A DNA stretch of 64,000 nucleotides from positions 1,488,001 through 1,552,000 of the forward strand of contig NZ_CP119327.1 of the NCBI RefSeq assembly GCF_022815905.2, given 5' to 3'. How positions within the stretch are numbered: the stretch's first letter is position 1; each line of letters begins with the position of its first letter. A program made the translations under genes and the position numbers. Shown in pieces: positions 43,173 to 52,405 of this stretch. This DNA comes from Staphylococcus sp. NRL 16/872. GTDB taxonomy: Bacteria > Bacillota > Bacilli > Staphylococcales > Staphylococcaceae. The notes beneath the pieces are model-generated. The model was not told the DNA's origin and made no database searches. It was given only the letters and a program-made list of their open reading frames with translations.

Positions 43173-44269
43173 TGTACACCTTCTCTCGGTATAGTGATTT
43201 TTAGTTGGGTACCATTAATTGACTCGACTTCTAACGCACCATGAAGTAATTCCACTCTATCACTTATACTTTTTAGTTTAATTTCTTTTGGGTTTTTAAT
43301 TCCAATTCCATTATCTTTTACAAGTAATTGAATACTTTCTTGATTATTTTCTAATTTGCTTTCAACTTTAGTAGCTTGCGCATGTTTAATAATATTATTT
43401 ATCATTTCTCTGAAAATCATCGCTAGTATAGACTGTTTGGCAGGATTTAAAGAATTGGCCCCTTGTTTATTTTCAAATGAAAATTCAATATTAGCATCAT
43501 GTAATATATTATCAATAGATATAATTTCATCTTCAAAATTTTGCACTTTCAAATTCTCAATAATATGCCTTACTTTATTTAAAGTTTCTTTTGAAATTTC
43601 ATTTATATTTTTAATTTCTTCTTTCGCAGACTCAGGGTTTGTTTCAATTAATTTAAAAGCTAATTCTGATTTTAAACTAAGGCTAGCAAACACATGACCT
43701 AAAGTATCATGTAAATCTTGTCCAATTCGATTACGTTCTTGTTCTGCAATAAGCACATTGATATATTTATTTTTTGCTTCAAGTTGTCTACGAGTTTCTC
43801 GATCTTTTGCAGTACTAAAATTTCCGAATAATAATGCTAAAATAACAATATAGTAAATAAGTAGACTTACTAAACTAAAAATGTCATCTTGATAAACTGT
43901 TACAATGAGACAACTCACCATCGTAAGCAATAAAAGCAAAAATTCGATTGATTTTACACTTGCTTTAAACATAAAAGGAATTGCAAATGCACTAAAGAAG
44001 AAAAATAAGCTTAGCATTGGACTAAATAATGCTACAAAATAAATAATTGCAATTAAATGTACAATAAATAAAGTTAAATTTAATCTATGATTTAACTTTT
44101 GATGAAACAGAATTAAACCACTGTAGGCAATAGTAAAAATAAATACAACTATAATATTTAGAATAAATTCTTCTCGATTTCTTGTTAAATAAACTCCATA
44201 AAACGGAAAGATAAGATAAATTAATGAAGAAATTTCTCCCATCCTAGCACCGAAGTCACGACGTGTCAT
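43169..44269 (-). CDS. Sensor histidine kinase (DesK-like, HisKA_3)
   Basis: 366 residues: N-terminal membrane part with about six short helices (residues 10-155) and no extracellular sensor domain, as in DesK-type kinases; a HisKA_3 dimerisation domain with RNRIGQDLHDTLGHVFASLS (the phospho-His); and a compact ATPase domain with NNIIKHA (N box) and VKDNGIG (G box). Stimulus is likely membrane state or a transporter signal, by analogy with DesK and bacitracin-type systems. It lies between the ABC permease gene (adjacent) and the regulator (four-base overlap). Confidence 0.92.
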   Translation of the reverse strand: MTRRDFGARMGEISSLIYLIFPFYGVYLTRNREEFILNIIVVFIFTIAYSGLILFHQKLNHRLNLTLFIVHLIAIIYFVALFSPMLSLFFFFSAFAIPFMFKASVKSIEFLLLLLTMVSCLIVTVYQDDIFSLVSLLIYYIVILALLFGNFSTAKDRETRRQLEAKNKYINVLIAEQERNRIGQDLHDTLGHVFASLSLKSELAFKLIETNPESAKEEIKNINEISKETLNKVRHIIENLKVQNFEDEIISIDNILHDANIEFSFENKQGANSLNPAKQSILAMIFREMINNIIKHAQATKVESKLENNQESIQLLVKDNGIGIKNPKEIKLKSISDRVELLHGALEVESINGTQLKITIPREGVQ

Positions 44270-45010
44270 TTAATTCACTTCTCTTTTCTTATTTATATAT
44301 AGTGCAATGATTAAAAATACGAAGCTATACATAATTAAAATAACAAATGATTGTATATTGAAACCATTACCTTTACCTAAATCTAACGCAAGTTGACGTA
44401 AATGATAGGTAGGCATGCACTTCGAAATGTGTTGTAACCAATTAGGAAATGTTTGAATTGGAAACCATAGCCCTCCAAGAATTGCTAATACCATATTAAG
44501 TAGATTTGCAATACCACTCGCTTTTTGCGCTTCATTAAATTGGGTAATAATAAGACCAAAAGTTAAAAATAAACTTCCTCCAATCCATAATGAAAACCCA
44601 GATAAAACCCATTCACTCAAACTCAAATTAACACCTTTATAAAAATGCGCTACACTAAATAATAATATAATTGAAATCAAAAAAAGTGTCATCGTTTTTA
44701 TAATCTTTGCTAAATAATAATTAAAAGTTGTCATAGGCGTAGCTATCAATTTTTTATACCAGCCAATATTTCTTTCTTCAATGATTTCAAGTGGAAATTG
44801 CATCAAACAAAATCCCATTAAACTAAACGTTGTCATACTATACATATACTCTTTATAGAAAACTTTTTTAGCATCTTCTGGTAAATCGATCAAAGAGGTA
44901 AATAATATATAAAATGCTACAGGAAATATGAATGCTAAGAAAGTAGTTAATTTGCGTCTAACCATTAATTTATATTCAGTTTTTAATAAAATCATAGTAT
45001 TATTCATCAT
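44270..45010 (-). CDS. ABC-2 type transporter permease
   Basis: 246 residues with six transmembrane segments (residues about 22-40, 60-80, 105-125, 135-155, 170-190, 215-240), ABC-2 family. It carries the typical short loop SGIANLLNMVLAILGGLWFPIQTFPNWL before the last helices. It partners the ATPase encoded just upstream, whose stop it overlaps by eleven bases, using AAGGGG in the ATPase gene as ribosome site. Substrate not known; an exported lipid, peptide or drug is possible. Confidence 0.9.
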   Translation of the reverse strand: MMNNTMILLKTEYKLMVRRKLTTFLAFIFPVAFYILFTSLIDLPEDAKKVFYKEYMYSMTTFSLMGFCLMQFPLEIIEERNIGWYKKLIATPMTTFNYYLAKIIKTMTLFLISIILLFSVAHFYKGVNLSLSEWVLSGFSLWIGGSLFLTFGLIITQFNEAQKASGIANLLNMVLAILGGLWFPIQTFPNWLQHISKCMPTYHLRQLALDLGKGNGFNIQSFVILIMYSFVFLIIALYINKKREVN

Positions 45011-45878
45011 TTAATGCCCCTTTCTTATTAGTATTTGCAAACATTAATTCAAGCAATGATTTTTTATAAATAGTCATATAGTTTAAATTGAAGTTTAGTT
45101 CTATCAAGCTTTTTATCACTTTTTCAACTTCATTCGTATAAATTTTCAAATTTTCATTTTTCACTTCTGTTTTGAATAATTTTGCAAGTATTTGATGTAT
45201 TTTATAGCTATAATTTGTTAACTCTATAACTGAATTATCTTGATTAGATAAGATATGTTGTGGCGTATCATTAATTTTTACTTTTCCAGCCTCTAAATAA
45301 ATCACTCTATCAGCCATCCGCTCTACCTCTTCTATGTAGTGCGAAGTATATAATATTGTTATATTTTGACGTTTAAGGCGATAAATGATTTGCCAAAAAT
45401 GTTCTCTTGTTTCTATATCCATAGCAGCTGTTGGTTCATCTAAAATTAAAAATTGAGGATTACCAATTAGTGTAAGCGCGAAATCTAACAGTCTTTTTTG
45501 GCCACCTGAAAGATCATTAGCATGTTGGTTCATTTGCGTTTGACTAAACTGCGTTAATTCCCTAAATTGCTCTAATGTCATACTATTTTTATACAAATTT
45601 TGATATAAATAAAATAATTCTTTAACTTTAATTAATTTTGGGAAGTTAGTACGTTGAAATAAGATTCCCATATTTTTTGATTGATTTAAGCCCTCTGTAT
45701 CTTCAACCGAGCCTTTCGAGGCATGTTTGTGGCCGATTAATATATCAATTAATGTTGATTTACCTGCTCCATTTTTCCCAATTAAAGCAGTACATGCTCC
45801 CTTTTCAATTGTTAATGAAATATCCTTAAGTACCTCTTTTTTTCCAAAAGATTTAGACAAATGCATTATTTCAACCAT
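45000..45878 (-). CDS. ABC transporter ATP-binding protein
   Basis: 292 residues. Walker A ALIGKNGAGKSTLIDIL, signature LSGGQKRLLDFALTLIG, Walker B FLILDEPTAAMD and the switch His (YTSHYIEE) are present, so it should be an active ATPase. A C-terminal extension of about 80 residues follows the nucleotide-binding domain. The frame extends to 45920 but the SD AAGGAAG fits only the ATG at 45878 (MVEIMHLSKSFGKKEV). It is the first gene of the operon with the permease, kinase and regulator; a TATGACA palindrome lies about 85 bases upstream. Confidence 0.92.
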   Translation of the reverse strand: MVEIMHLSKSFGKKEVLKDISLTIEKGACTALIGKNGAGKSTLIDILIGHKHASKGSVEDTEGLNQSKNMGILFQRTNFPKLIKVKELFYLYQNLYKNSMTLEQFRELTQFSQTQMNQHANDLSGGQKRLLDFALTLIGNPQFLILDEPTAAMDIETREHFWQIIYRLKRQNITILYTSHYIEEVERMADRVIYLEAGKVKINDTPQHILSNQDNSVIELTNYSYKIHQILAKLFKTEVKNENLKIYTNEVEKVIKSLIELNFNLNYMTIYKKSLLELMFANTNKKGALNDE

Positions 45879-45961
45879 GACTGTTTCACTTCCTTTTATA
45901 ATATAGATATAATGTATCAATTCTTACTTCTTAGAGTTAGTCCAATCTGTCACTGTTTTGA

Positions 45962-45977
45962 TATGACATTTGTCATA
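45962..45977. promoter_or_regulatory. Palindrome upstream of the ABC/two-component operon
   Basis: TATGACATTTGTCATA: perfect 7-base arms with a TT centre, about 85 bases upstream of the ATPase start. NarL-family regulators such as DesR bind TGACA-type inverted repeats, so this is a candidate autoregulatory site. Confidence 0.5.
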
Positions 45978-45978
45978 G

Positions 45979-46016
45979 AAAAACTCACTAAAACTAAAAT
46001 TTAGTCTTAGTGAGTC
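45979..46016 (-). terminator. Terminator of cls
   Basis: Minus strand stem ACTCACTAAGACTAAA / TTTAGTTTTAGTGAGT (one G-U) followed by TTTTC, directly after the cls stop. Confidence 0.9.
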
Positions 46017-46024
46017 GTAATTTT

Positions 46025-47500
46025 CTATAAAATTGGTGATACTAATTTTGCAAGATCTTCTTTAATTTTAATGATAACTGATCGTTTATCATATTCTTCT
46101 TTAGTTAACTGTTTAGATTTTTTAATATCTTCTTCAAATGCTGTTTTCAATTGTTGCGCGATATCTTTATCATAAATAAACGCATTGACTTCGAAGTTTA
46201 AAGCAAAGCTACGGTAGTCCATATTTGCAGAACCGACACTGCTAACTTCTCCATCAATCATAGCGACTTTTGAATGGATAAAACCATTTTCATATGTGTA
46301 GACTTTTACACCACTTTCAAGTAAATCTGCTGCATTTGAAAATGTAGCCCAATATACGAAAGGATGGTCGGGTTTACTTGGTATCATTAAGTGCACGTCC
46401 ACGCCAGCATTAGCAGCCATTTTCAAAGCGTTAATATATGAACGATCTGGAATAAAATAAGGGCTTTGTAAATAAACCGATTTCTTAGCACTCATAATCA
46501 TCTTAGTGTAACCATATTCGATTTGATGTAGTTCATAAGCCGGTCCACTTGAAGCAATTTGAATGGCTGAACCTCCTTGATGTTGTTCTTTCTTTGGTGG
46601 AAAATATCTTTCATCATATTCAAATTGTGGACGATGCGCTTGAGAGTTCCAATCGAGGATAAAACGCATCTGTAAAGCATCAACCACATCACCTTCTACA
46701 CGAGTATGTGTATCACGCCAGTAGCCTAATTTTCCTAAACCTAAATAATCATCACCTATGTTAAACCCACCAATATAACCCACTTGTCCATCAATAATAA
46801 TGATTTTACGGTGGTTACGGTTATTCATTCTAAAGTTGATTATAGGAAATTTAGAAGCAAAGAATGCTTCTACTTCGCCACCTAATGAAGTGAATTTTTT
46901 GAATTTAGCTCTTCCTACTTTCTTGGAACCTACATCATCATATAAAATTTTAACTTCCAAACCTTCTTTAAGCTTTGTTTCTAATGCATCAATAATTCGA
47001 TGACCTAGCCCATCTAGTTCGAATGTATAATATTCTAAATGTATGTAATCTTTCGCATTATAGATATCTTCAATGACTTTGTCATATAATTTATGACCAT
47101 CTGTAAATAAATCTACTTTATTTCCTTCAGTTAAAAACCCATCTTGTTTCATCAATAACATTCTAATCATGTCACGATGTTTTTTAACTTCTTTATTATT
47201 CGTTTGATAATTATTAGCGTCTAATGCCTCAACTTGTTGCTTAATGACATCTTTGAAGGTGTCCAGTTCTTTACCGTTGTTTTTTTCCATTTTACGTTTA
47301 GATACGGTTCTACCAAAGAATAAGTACAAGATAAAACCGATTAAAGGTAAAACAAATAATACAAATAACCAAGCCCATGTCGATGTTGCACTACGACGAT
47401 CTCTTTCTAAAAATATAATTATAAAAGCTAAAACTAAATTAATAACAAACCCTAAAGCTAATATAATTGTAAATACAGTCCCTAAATCTGGACCAAACAT
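46025..47500 (-). CDS. cls: Cardiolipin synthase
   Basis: Membrane phospholipase-D-type enzyme that joins two phosphatidylglycerols into cardiolipin and glycerol; 491 residues. Two N-terminal transmembrane helices (residues about 8-30 and 40-60) precede two HKD motifs: NHRKIIIIDGQVGYIGGFN and HSKVAMIDGEVSSVGSANMD. S. aureus has two cls genes; this position corresponds to cls1. Monocistronic, ending in a strong terminator. Confidence 0.95.
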   Translation of the reverse strand: MFGPDLGTVFTIILALGFVINLVLAFIIIFLERDRRSATSTWAWLFVLFVLPLIGFILYLFFGRTVSKRKMEKNNGKELDTFKDVIKQQVEALDANNYQTNNKEVKKHRDMIRMLLMKQDGFLTEGNKVDLFTDGHKLYDKVIEDIYNAKDYIHLEYYTFELDGLGHRIIDALETKLKEGLEVKILYDDVGSKKVGRAKFKKFTSLGGEVEAFFASKFPIINFRMNNRNHRKIIIIDGQVGYIGGFNIGDDYLGLGKLGYWRDTHTRVEGDVVDALQMRFILDWNSQAHRPQFEYDERYFPPKKEQHQGGSAIQIASSGPAYELHQIEYGYTKMIMSAKKSVYLQSPYFIPDRSYINALKMAANAGVDVHLMIPSKPDHPFVYWATFSNAADLLESGVKVYTYENGFIHSKVAMIDGEVSSVGSANMDYRSFALNFEVNAFIYDKDIAQQLKTAFEEDIKKSKQLTKEEYDKRSVIIKIKEDLAKLVSPIL

Positions 47501-47560
47501 ATATTTAATAACATTTACTCCTATAAATCTTATAATTAGTGTTAATATTTATAAAGAACC

Positions 47561-47755
47561 TTATTGATTAACTAATGTCAAAATAGCACTTAAAACTTCT
47601 TCATTGTGTGGAAACTTTTGTTCTTCTACCTTTTCAACAGAAACATTTAAAAGTTGATATTGCCTACCTTCTTCACTAGCTAAAAACTCATTAACTTTAT
47701 TTTCTAATTCCTCTAAAGTATTTTCTTTGAGTTTTTTAAATTTAACTTTATTCAT
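47561..47755 (-). CDS. Small protein, Cse60-like
   Basis: 64 residues, MNKVKFKKLKENTLEELENK at the start, with a helix followed by beta strands (RQYQLLNVSVEKVEE, VLSAILTLVNQ). The layout resembles Cse60, a small B. subtilis sporulation-expressed protein, but the similarity is weak and staphylococci do not sporulate. The ATG has AGGAGTG upstream. It lies 60 bases upstream of cls on the same strand and may be co-transcribed. Role unknown. Confidence 0.6.
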   Translation of the reverse strand: MNKVKFKKLKENTLEELENKVNEFLASEEGRQYQLLNVSVEKVEEQKFPHNEEVLSAILTLVNQ

Positions 47756-47988
47756 ATGTTTAACACTCCTATAGTCTATTTGTTTAAATGATAGTCTTTT
47801 TATATACGTTTAGCAACTAAATTTAAATTCATTAATTAACACACTCCACTATTTTTAAAACGTTTACAATTGTATTTTTAAAATAATAAATTCACATAAT
47901 ACTTAAGTTAAGGTATACTAAAGACATTCTTTTAAATTTTCAGAATAATTAAATAATTAATGTTGATTAAATTCGTGGAGGGAAATAT

Positions 47989-49014
47989 ATGATTTCTTTT
48001 GAAAATGACTATCTAGAAGGCGCACATGAAAAAGTGTTACAAAGACTACTCGATACCAATTTAATACAAGCAAGTGGTTATGGGGATGATCAATTTTCCA
48101 AAAAAGCAGCTGAACAAATCAAAGCTACTATTAAATGCCCTGAAGCAACAGTACGCTTCTTAGTAGGCGGTACACAAACAAATCAAGTTGTAATTAATTC
48201 CGTTTTAGAATCGTATGAAGGCGTCATTTCAGCTGATACAGGACATGTTGCAGTGCATGAAGGTGGCGCAATTGAATTTAGCGGCCATAAAGTATTAGCT
48301 ATTCCTTCTCATGAAGGTAAAATCACGCCTAAAGAAGTTAACGCTTATTTAGATACATTTTATAGTGACTTTAAACGTGAACATATGGTATTTCCTGGTA
48401 TGGTATATATTTCTCACCCAACTGAATATGGAACGCTATATAGTAAAGAAGAATTAAAAAACCTAGCTACTGTTTGTAAGGAACATAAAGTGCCACTGTT
48501 CATGGATGGTGCTAGATTAGGTTATGGATTGATGAGCGATCAAAGTGATTTAACTATTGAAGATATTGCGAAGTATTGCGATATTTTTTATATCGGTGGT
48601 ACAAAAATTGGTGCCCTATGTGGAGAAGCGATCGTTTTTACAAATCATAACGAACCGAAACATTTTACTACACGGATTAAACAACATGGCGCTTTATTAG
48701 CTAAAGGTCGTTTAGTCGGTGTACAATTCTTAGAATTATTTACTAATAATTTATACTTTGACATTAGCCGTCATGCGATTAACATGGCTAACAAGATGAA
48801 AAAAGGATTTATTGACAAAGGCTATCAAGTGTATTTCGACTCACCAACAAACCAGCAATTCTTTATATTAAGTGAAAATAAGATTAAAGAATTACAGAAA
48901 AAAGTAAAATTCGCAGTGTGGGAAAAATATGATGACAACCATCGTGTTGTTAGATTTGCGACCAGTTGGGCGACTACTGAGAAAAATGTAGATAAGTTAC
49001 TAGAGTTAATTTAA
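47989..49014 (+). CDS. Threonine-aldolase-like PLP enzyme
   Basis: 341 residues, fold-type I PLP enzyme of the beta-eliminating lyase/threonine aldolase family, which splits threonine or allo-threonine into glycine and acetaldehyde. Motifs: FLVGGTQTNQVVINSVL, ADTGHVAVHEGGAIE, PLFMDGARLGYGL (PLP-binding Asp) and the Schiff-base lysine in IGGTKIGALCGEA. GGAGGG precedes the ATG by seven bases. Substrate not proven. Convergent with glnA; no good terminator on the plus strand is seen. Confidence 0.88.
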   Translation: MISFENDYLEGAHEKVLQRLLDTNLIQASGYGDDQFSKKAAEQIKATIKCPEATVRFLVGGTQTNQVVINSVLESYEGVISADTGHVAVHEGGAIEFSGHKVLAIPSHEGKITPKEVNAYLDTFYSDFKREHMVFPGMVYISHPTEYGTLYSKEELKNLATVCKEHKVPLFMDGARLGYGLMSDQSDLTIEDIAKYCDIFYIGGTKIGALCGEAIVFTNHNEPKHFTTRIKQHGALLAKGRLVGVQFLELFTNNLYFDISRHAINMANKMKKGFIDKGYQVYFDSPTNQQFFILSENKIKELQKKVKFAVWEKYDDNHRVVRFATSWATTEKNVDKLLELI

Positions 49015-49133
49015 TTATTCCTTTTATTTTTTCTTCTTTAATAGTTTTACGTACTTTTACAGTAATTTTCATTTTTGCATAACTCCTTAATTATATTTTG
49101 AAATATATGCTTCAATATTTGTCCACTTTTAAA

Positions 49134-49171
49134 TATAAAAAAGAAGCTAAGACCTTTCGCCTTAGCTTCTA
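49134..49171 (-). terminator. Terminator of glnA
   Basis: Minus strand stem AGAAGCTAAG / CTTAGCTTCT with a short loop, followed by T6, about 35 bases after the glnA stop. Confidence 0.9.
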
Positions 49172-49204
49172 TATTCCTAAGTCTTTCCCCGATTTGCTTA
49201 GCGA

Positions 49205-50545
49205 TTAATATTGTTTCATGTATTGATCGCGTTCCCATTCAGACACTTGAGTGCGATAGTAGTCCCATTCAATTGATTTAGAGTTAATGAATTGATTGTA
49301 GATATGGTTACCTAACGCTTTTTTAACTGTATCGTTTTCACGCATAGCTTTTAACGCTGTGTATAAAGTTGATGGAAGATCTTGGATACCAACAGCTTCG
49401 CGTTCTTCACGGTTCATTTCATAGATATTTTGGTTAACTGGCTCTGGTACTTTAGTTTTGTTTTTAATACCATCTAATCCTGCTTGTAAAATAGTTGCTA
49501 ATGCCATGTAAGGGTTGGCAGCTGGGTCAACTGAACGTACTTCAATACGAGTTGATAAACCTCTTGAAGATGGTACACGTACTAATGGTGAGCGGTTTTT
49601 ACCACTCCATGCGATATAACATGGTGCTTCGTAACCTGGTACTAAACGTTTGTAAGAGTTAACTAATGGGTTACATACAGCTGTAAATCCACGGGCGTTA
49701 TTTAAAATACCTGCAGTGAAGTGATATGCATCATCAGTTAATTGCATTTCACCATTTGGATCGTAGAATGCATTTTCTTTTCCTTTAAACAATGAAACGT
49801 TGAAGTGCATTCCGCTTCCGTTAACACCAAATAATGGTTTAGGCATGAATGTTGCATGTAAGTTATGTTTACGCGCAATTGTTTTAACAACTAACTTGAA
49901 TGTTTGGATGTTATCACAAGCTGTGATAGCATCTGCATATTTGAAATCAATTTCATGTTGACCAGGTGCTACTTCATGGTGACTTGCTTCGATATCGAAG
50001 CCCATATCTTCAAGTTCTAATACGATGTCACGGCGGCAATTTTCACCTAAGTCTGTTGGTGCTAAGTCGAAGTAACCACCATTATCATTTAGTTCTAATG
50101 TTGGTTCACCTTTTTCGTCTAATTTGAATAAGAAGAATTCTGGTTCAGGCCCTAAGTTGAAATCTGTATAGCCCATATCTTCCATTTCTTTTAACACACG
50201 TTTTAAGTTATTACGTGGGTCACCAGCAAATGGTTCGCCATCAGTTGTGTAAACATCACAGATTAAACGTGCTACTTTACCTTGACCAGCAGTCCAAGGG
50301 AAGATAACCCAAGTATCTAAGTCTGGGCATAGATACATATCTGATTCTTCGATACGTACGAAACCTTCGATTGATGATCCATCAAACATCATTTCATTGT
50401 CTAAAACTTTTTCTAATTGGCTTACTGGTACTTCAACATTTTTGATTGTACCTAAGATATCAGTGAATTGTAATCTTAAGTATCTAACGTTTTCTTCTTT
50501 TGCAAATTTACGAATATCGTCTTTACTAAATGTACGTTTTGGCAT
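49205..50545 (-). CDS. glnA: Glutamine synthetase, type I-alpha
   Basis: Makes glutamine from glutamate and ammonia with ATP; dodecameric cytoplasmic enzyme, 446 residues. Motifs: [20 protein letters not shown] (N-terminal latch), the ATP-binding [17 protein letters not shown], and the flap/active site [19 protein letters not shown] with NRSPLVRVP. The adenylylation-loop tyrosine motif of Proteobacterial enzymes is absent, so it should be feedback-inhibited by glutamine and GlnR, the Firmicutes mode. It follows glnR by 20 bases; the feedback-inhibited enzyme in B. subtilis acts as co-regulator of GlnR. Confidence 0.98.
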   Translation of the reverse strand: MPKRTFSKDDIRKFAKEENVRYLRLQFTDILGTIKNVEVPVSQLEKVLDNEMMFDGSSIEGFVRIEESDMYLCPDLDTWVIFPWTAGQGKVARLICDVYTTDGEPFAGDPRNNLKRVLKEMEDMGYTDFNLGPEPEFFLFKLDEKGEPTLELNDNGGYFDLAPTDLGENCRRDIVLELEDMGFDIEASHHEVAPGQHEIDFKYADAITACDNIQTFKLVVKTIARKHNLHATFMPKPLFGVNGSGMHFNVSLFKGKENAFYDPNGEMQLTDDAYHFTAGILNNARGFTAVCNPLVNSYKRLVPGYEAPCYIAWSGKNRSPLVRVPSSRGLSTRIEVRSVDPAANPYMALATILQAGLDGIKNKTKVPEPVNQNIYEMNREEREAVGIQDLPSTLYTALKAMRENDTVKKALGNHIYNQFINSKSIEWDYYRTQVSEWERDQYMKQY

Positions 50546-50565
50546 AACAGAAATCCTCCAAATAT

Positions 50566-50931
50566 TTAATTAATAAATCGGGATAAATCGCCACGATTTA
50601 TTGGCAAAGCTTCACCGGGTGGTTTTTGCGTTGCGTCTACAATCATTCTCTTTCTAGTCTCTTGTTCATCGGGTGACAAATGCCCTTGGTTACCGGTAAT
50701 AATTTGTTTAATACCCTTTAGGTTAAATCCTTTTTCAATTAAAGATTTGATTTCTAAAAGTCTTTCCAAATCATTTAAAGAAAACAATCGCTTGTTTCCT
50801 TCCGTACGTTCAGGCTTTACAAGTTCATGTGTTTCATAGTAGCGGATTTGTCTCGCAGTGAGGTCAGTTAATTTACAAACAACACTCATAGAGAACACGG
50901 CCATATTCCGTCTTATTCTATCGTTAGACAT
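50566..50931 (-). CDS. glnR: Nitrogen regulator GlnR
   Basis: MerR-family repressor of 121 residues that shuts glnRA in nitrogen excess. The DNA-binding domain (residues about 12-80) contains [20 protein letters not shown], and a C-terminal tail (DLSRFIN) corresponds to the part that senses feedback-inhibited glutamine synthetase. The ORF opens at a GTG four codons earlier, but GAGGTGAGG lies six bases before the ATG at 50931. First gene of glnR-glnA; a canonical GlnR box lies 69 bases upstream. Confidence 0.96.
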   Translation of the reverse strand: MSNDRIRRNMAVFSMSVVCKLTDLTARQIRYYETHELVKPERTEGNKRLFSLNDLERLLEIKSLIEKGFNLKGIKQIITGNQGHLSPDEQETRKRMIVDATQKPPGEALPINRGDLSRFIN

Positions 50932-50999
50932 CAATAACCTCACCTCTACTTTTGAACTTGTCTTTAATTTAGCATAGTTTCAGATGCATTTCAAAAATA

Positions 51000-51016
51000 T
51001 GTTAGGTTTTCTGACA
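51000..51016. promoter_or_regulatory. GlnR/TnrA box
   Basis: TGTTAGGTTTTCTGACA fits TGTNA-N7-TNACA exactly, upstream of glnR. Two further TGTCATAT half sites occur at about 51043 and 51079. Confidence 0.8.
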
Positions 51017-51110
51017 TAAAAATTAAAATACCTATAAAACATTGTCATATCAAGCATTTACCTCAGTTTTTATTAATTGTCATATCATAGTTTCATGTTA
51101 ATTTTCAGAA

Positions 51111-51145
51111 AAAAATAAAATCCTACTTAAAAAAGTAGGATTTTT
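51111..51145 (-). terminator. Terminator of the PLP lyase-like gene
   Basis: Minus strand stem AAATCCTACTT / AAGTAGGATTT with a four-base loop, followed by a T-rich tract, just after the stop of 51148-52386. Confidence 0.9.
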
Positions 51146-51147
51146 CA

Positions 51148-52386
51148 CTATATCATATTCTGTTCTTTCAAATGACTAACTGCTCTTGTGACTGCAATCT
51201 TCACATGTTCATACGTTAATCCGCCTTGAACATAAGCTTCAAATGGTGGTCGAATTGGGCCATCTGCAGATATTTCAATGGAAGAACCTTGAACGAACGT
51301 ACCGGCTGCCATAATGACATCATCTTCATAACCCGGCATGTAACTAGGTTCTGGACTAAAATGTGCATTAATTGGTGAAGCATGTTGAATACTTTGGCAG
51401 AACGCAATCATTTGTTCTTTCGTATCAAATTGAACTGTTTGAATTAAATCTGTACGTTTTTCATTATATTTAGGCACAGTTTTCATGTTCATTTTTTCAA
51501 GAAGTAAACTCGTAAATAACGCACCTTTTAAACTTTGGCTAACAACATGAGGCGCAAGGAAGAATCCTTGATACATTTCTTGAAGTGAATTTAGAGATGC
51601 ACCCGCTTCTTTACCAATACCTGGAGCTGTTAATCGATAACCACAGCGTTCGATTAAATCCTTTCTACCAGCAATGTAACCACCAATCTTAGCTAAACCG
51701 CCTCCTGGATTTTTAATTAATGAACCAGCGATTAAATCGGCCCCTACTTCAATCGGTTCACGACGTTCGACAAATTCACCATAACAATTATCCACAAAGA
51801 CAATAACGTTCGGATGATGCTCCTTAATACGTTGAATAGCCTCCTCAATTTCATCAACAGGAATCGATGGGCGTTGATCATAACCTTTAGAACGTTGAAT
51901 TGCTACAACTTTCGTTTTTTCTGAAATAGCGTTTAAGACACTTTCAATGTCAATGCGTCCGTTCTTTAAAGCGACTTCATTATAACTGACGCCATGTTCT
52001 TGCAAACTTTCAATACCATTGCCGTTTACGCCTATGACTTCTAACAACGTATCATACGGGCTACCAGTAATATAAATCAGTTCATCCCCATATTTAAGCG
52101 TACTTTGAAGTGCTAACGTTATCGCATGTGTACCTGAAATAATTTGAGGTCTGACAATCGCATCTTCTGCTTTAAATGTATGCGCATATATTTCTTCTAA
52201 ATGATCACGTCCGAAATCATCATAACCGTAACCTGTACTACCCGTTAAGTCACTTTCTGTGGCTTTAACATGATGAAATGCATTTAACACTTTTTCTTGG
52301 TTAATATATGCTGTTTCTTCTATTTCTCTATAATATGGCGCCAAAGTATCTTCTACTTCAGTAACCAATTGTTTCATATCTGACAT
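51148..52386 (-). CDS. PLP-dependent methionine gamma-lyase-like protein (aluminium resistance family)
   Basis: 412 residues, fold-type I PLP enzyme of the family annotated as aluminium resistance or methionine gamma-lyase-related (B. subtilis YnbB). Motifs: GSTGYGYDDFGRDHLEEIYAH, PQIISGTHAITLAL, VFVDNCYGEFVE (PLP Asp) and the Schiff-base lysine in AGSLIKNPGGGLAKIGGYIAG. The reaction is not established. The frame extends back into hflX, but AAGGAAG nine bases before the ATG at 52386 decides, leaving 19 bases after hflX. Probably co-transcribed with hflX, as in B. subtilis. Confidence 0.9.
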   Translation of the reverse strand: MSDMKQLVTEVEDTLAPYYREIEETAYINQEKVLNAFHHVKATESDLTGSTGYGYDDFGRDHLEEIYAHTFKAEDAIVRPQIISGTHAITLALQSTLKYGDELIYITGSPYDTLLEVIGVNGNGIESLQEHGVSYNEVALKNGRIDIESVLNAISEKTKVVAIQRSKGYDQRPSIPVDEIEEAIQRIKEHHPNVIVFVDNCYGEFVERREPIEVGADLIAGSLIKNPGGGLAKIGGYIAGRKDLIERCGYRLTAPGIGKEAGASLNSLQEMYQGFFLAPHVVSQSLKGALFTSLLLEKMNMKTVPKYNEKRTDLIQTVQFDTKEQMIAFCQSIQHASPINAHFSPEPSYMPGYEDDVIMAAGTFVQGSSIEISADGPIRPPFEAYVQGGLTYEHVKIAVTRAVSHLKEQNMI

Positions 52387-52405
52387 GCTTAATGACTTCC
52401 TTTTA

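Noticed and set aside
49047-49238. 63-codon minus-strand frame after glnA
   Set aside because: It overlaps the glnA end and runs through the glnA terminator; no SD.
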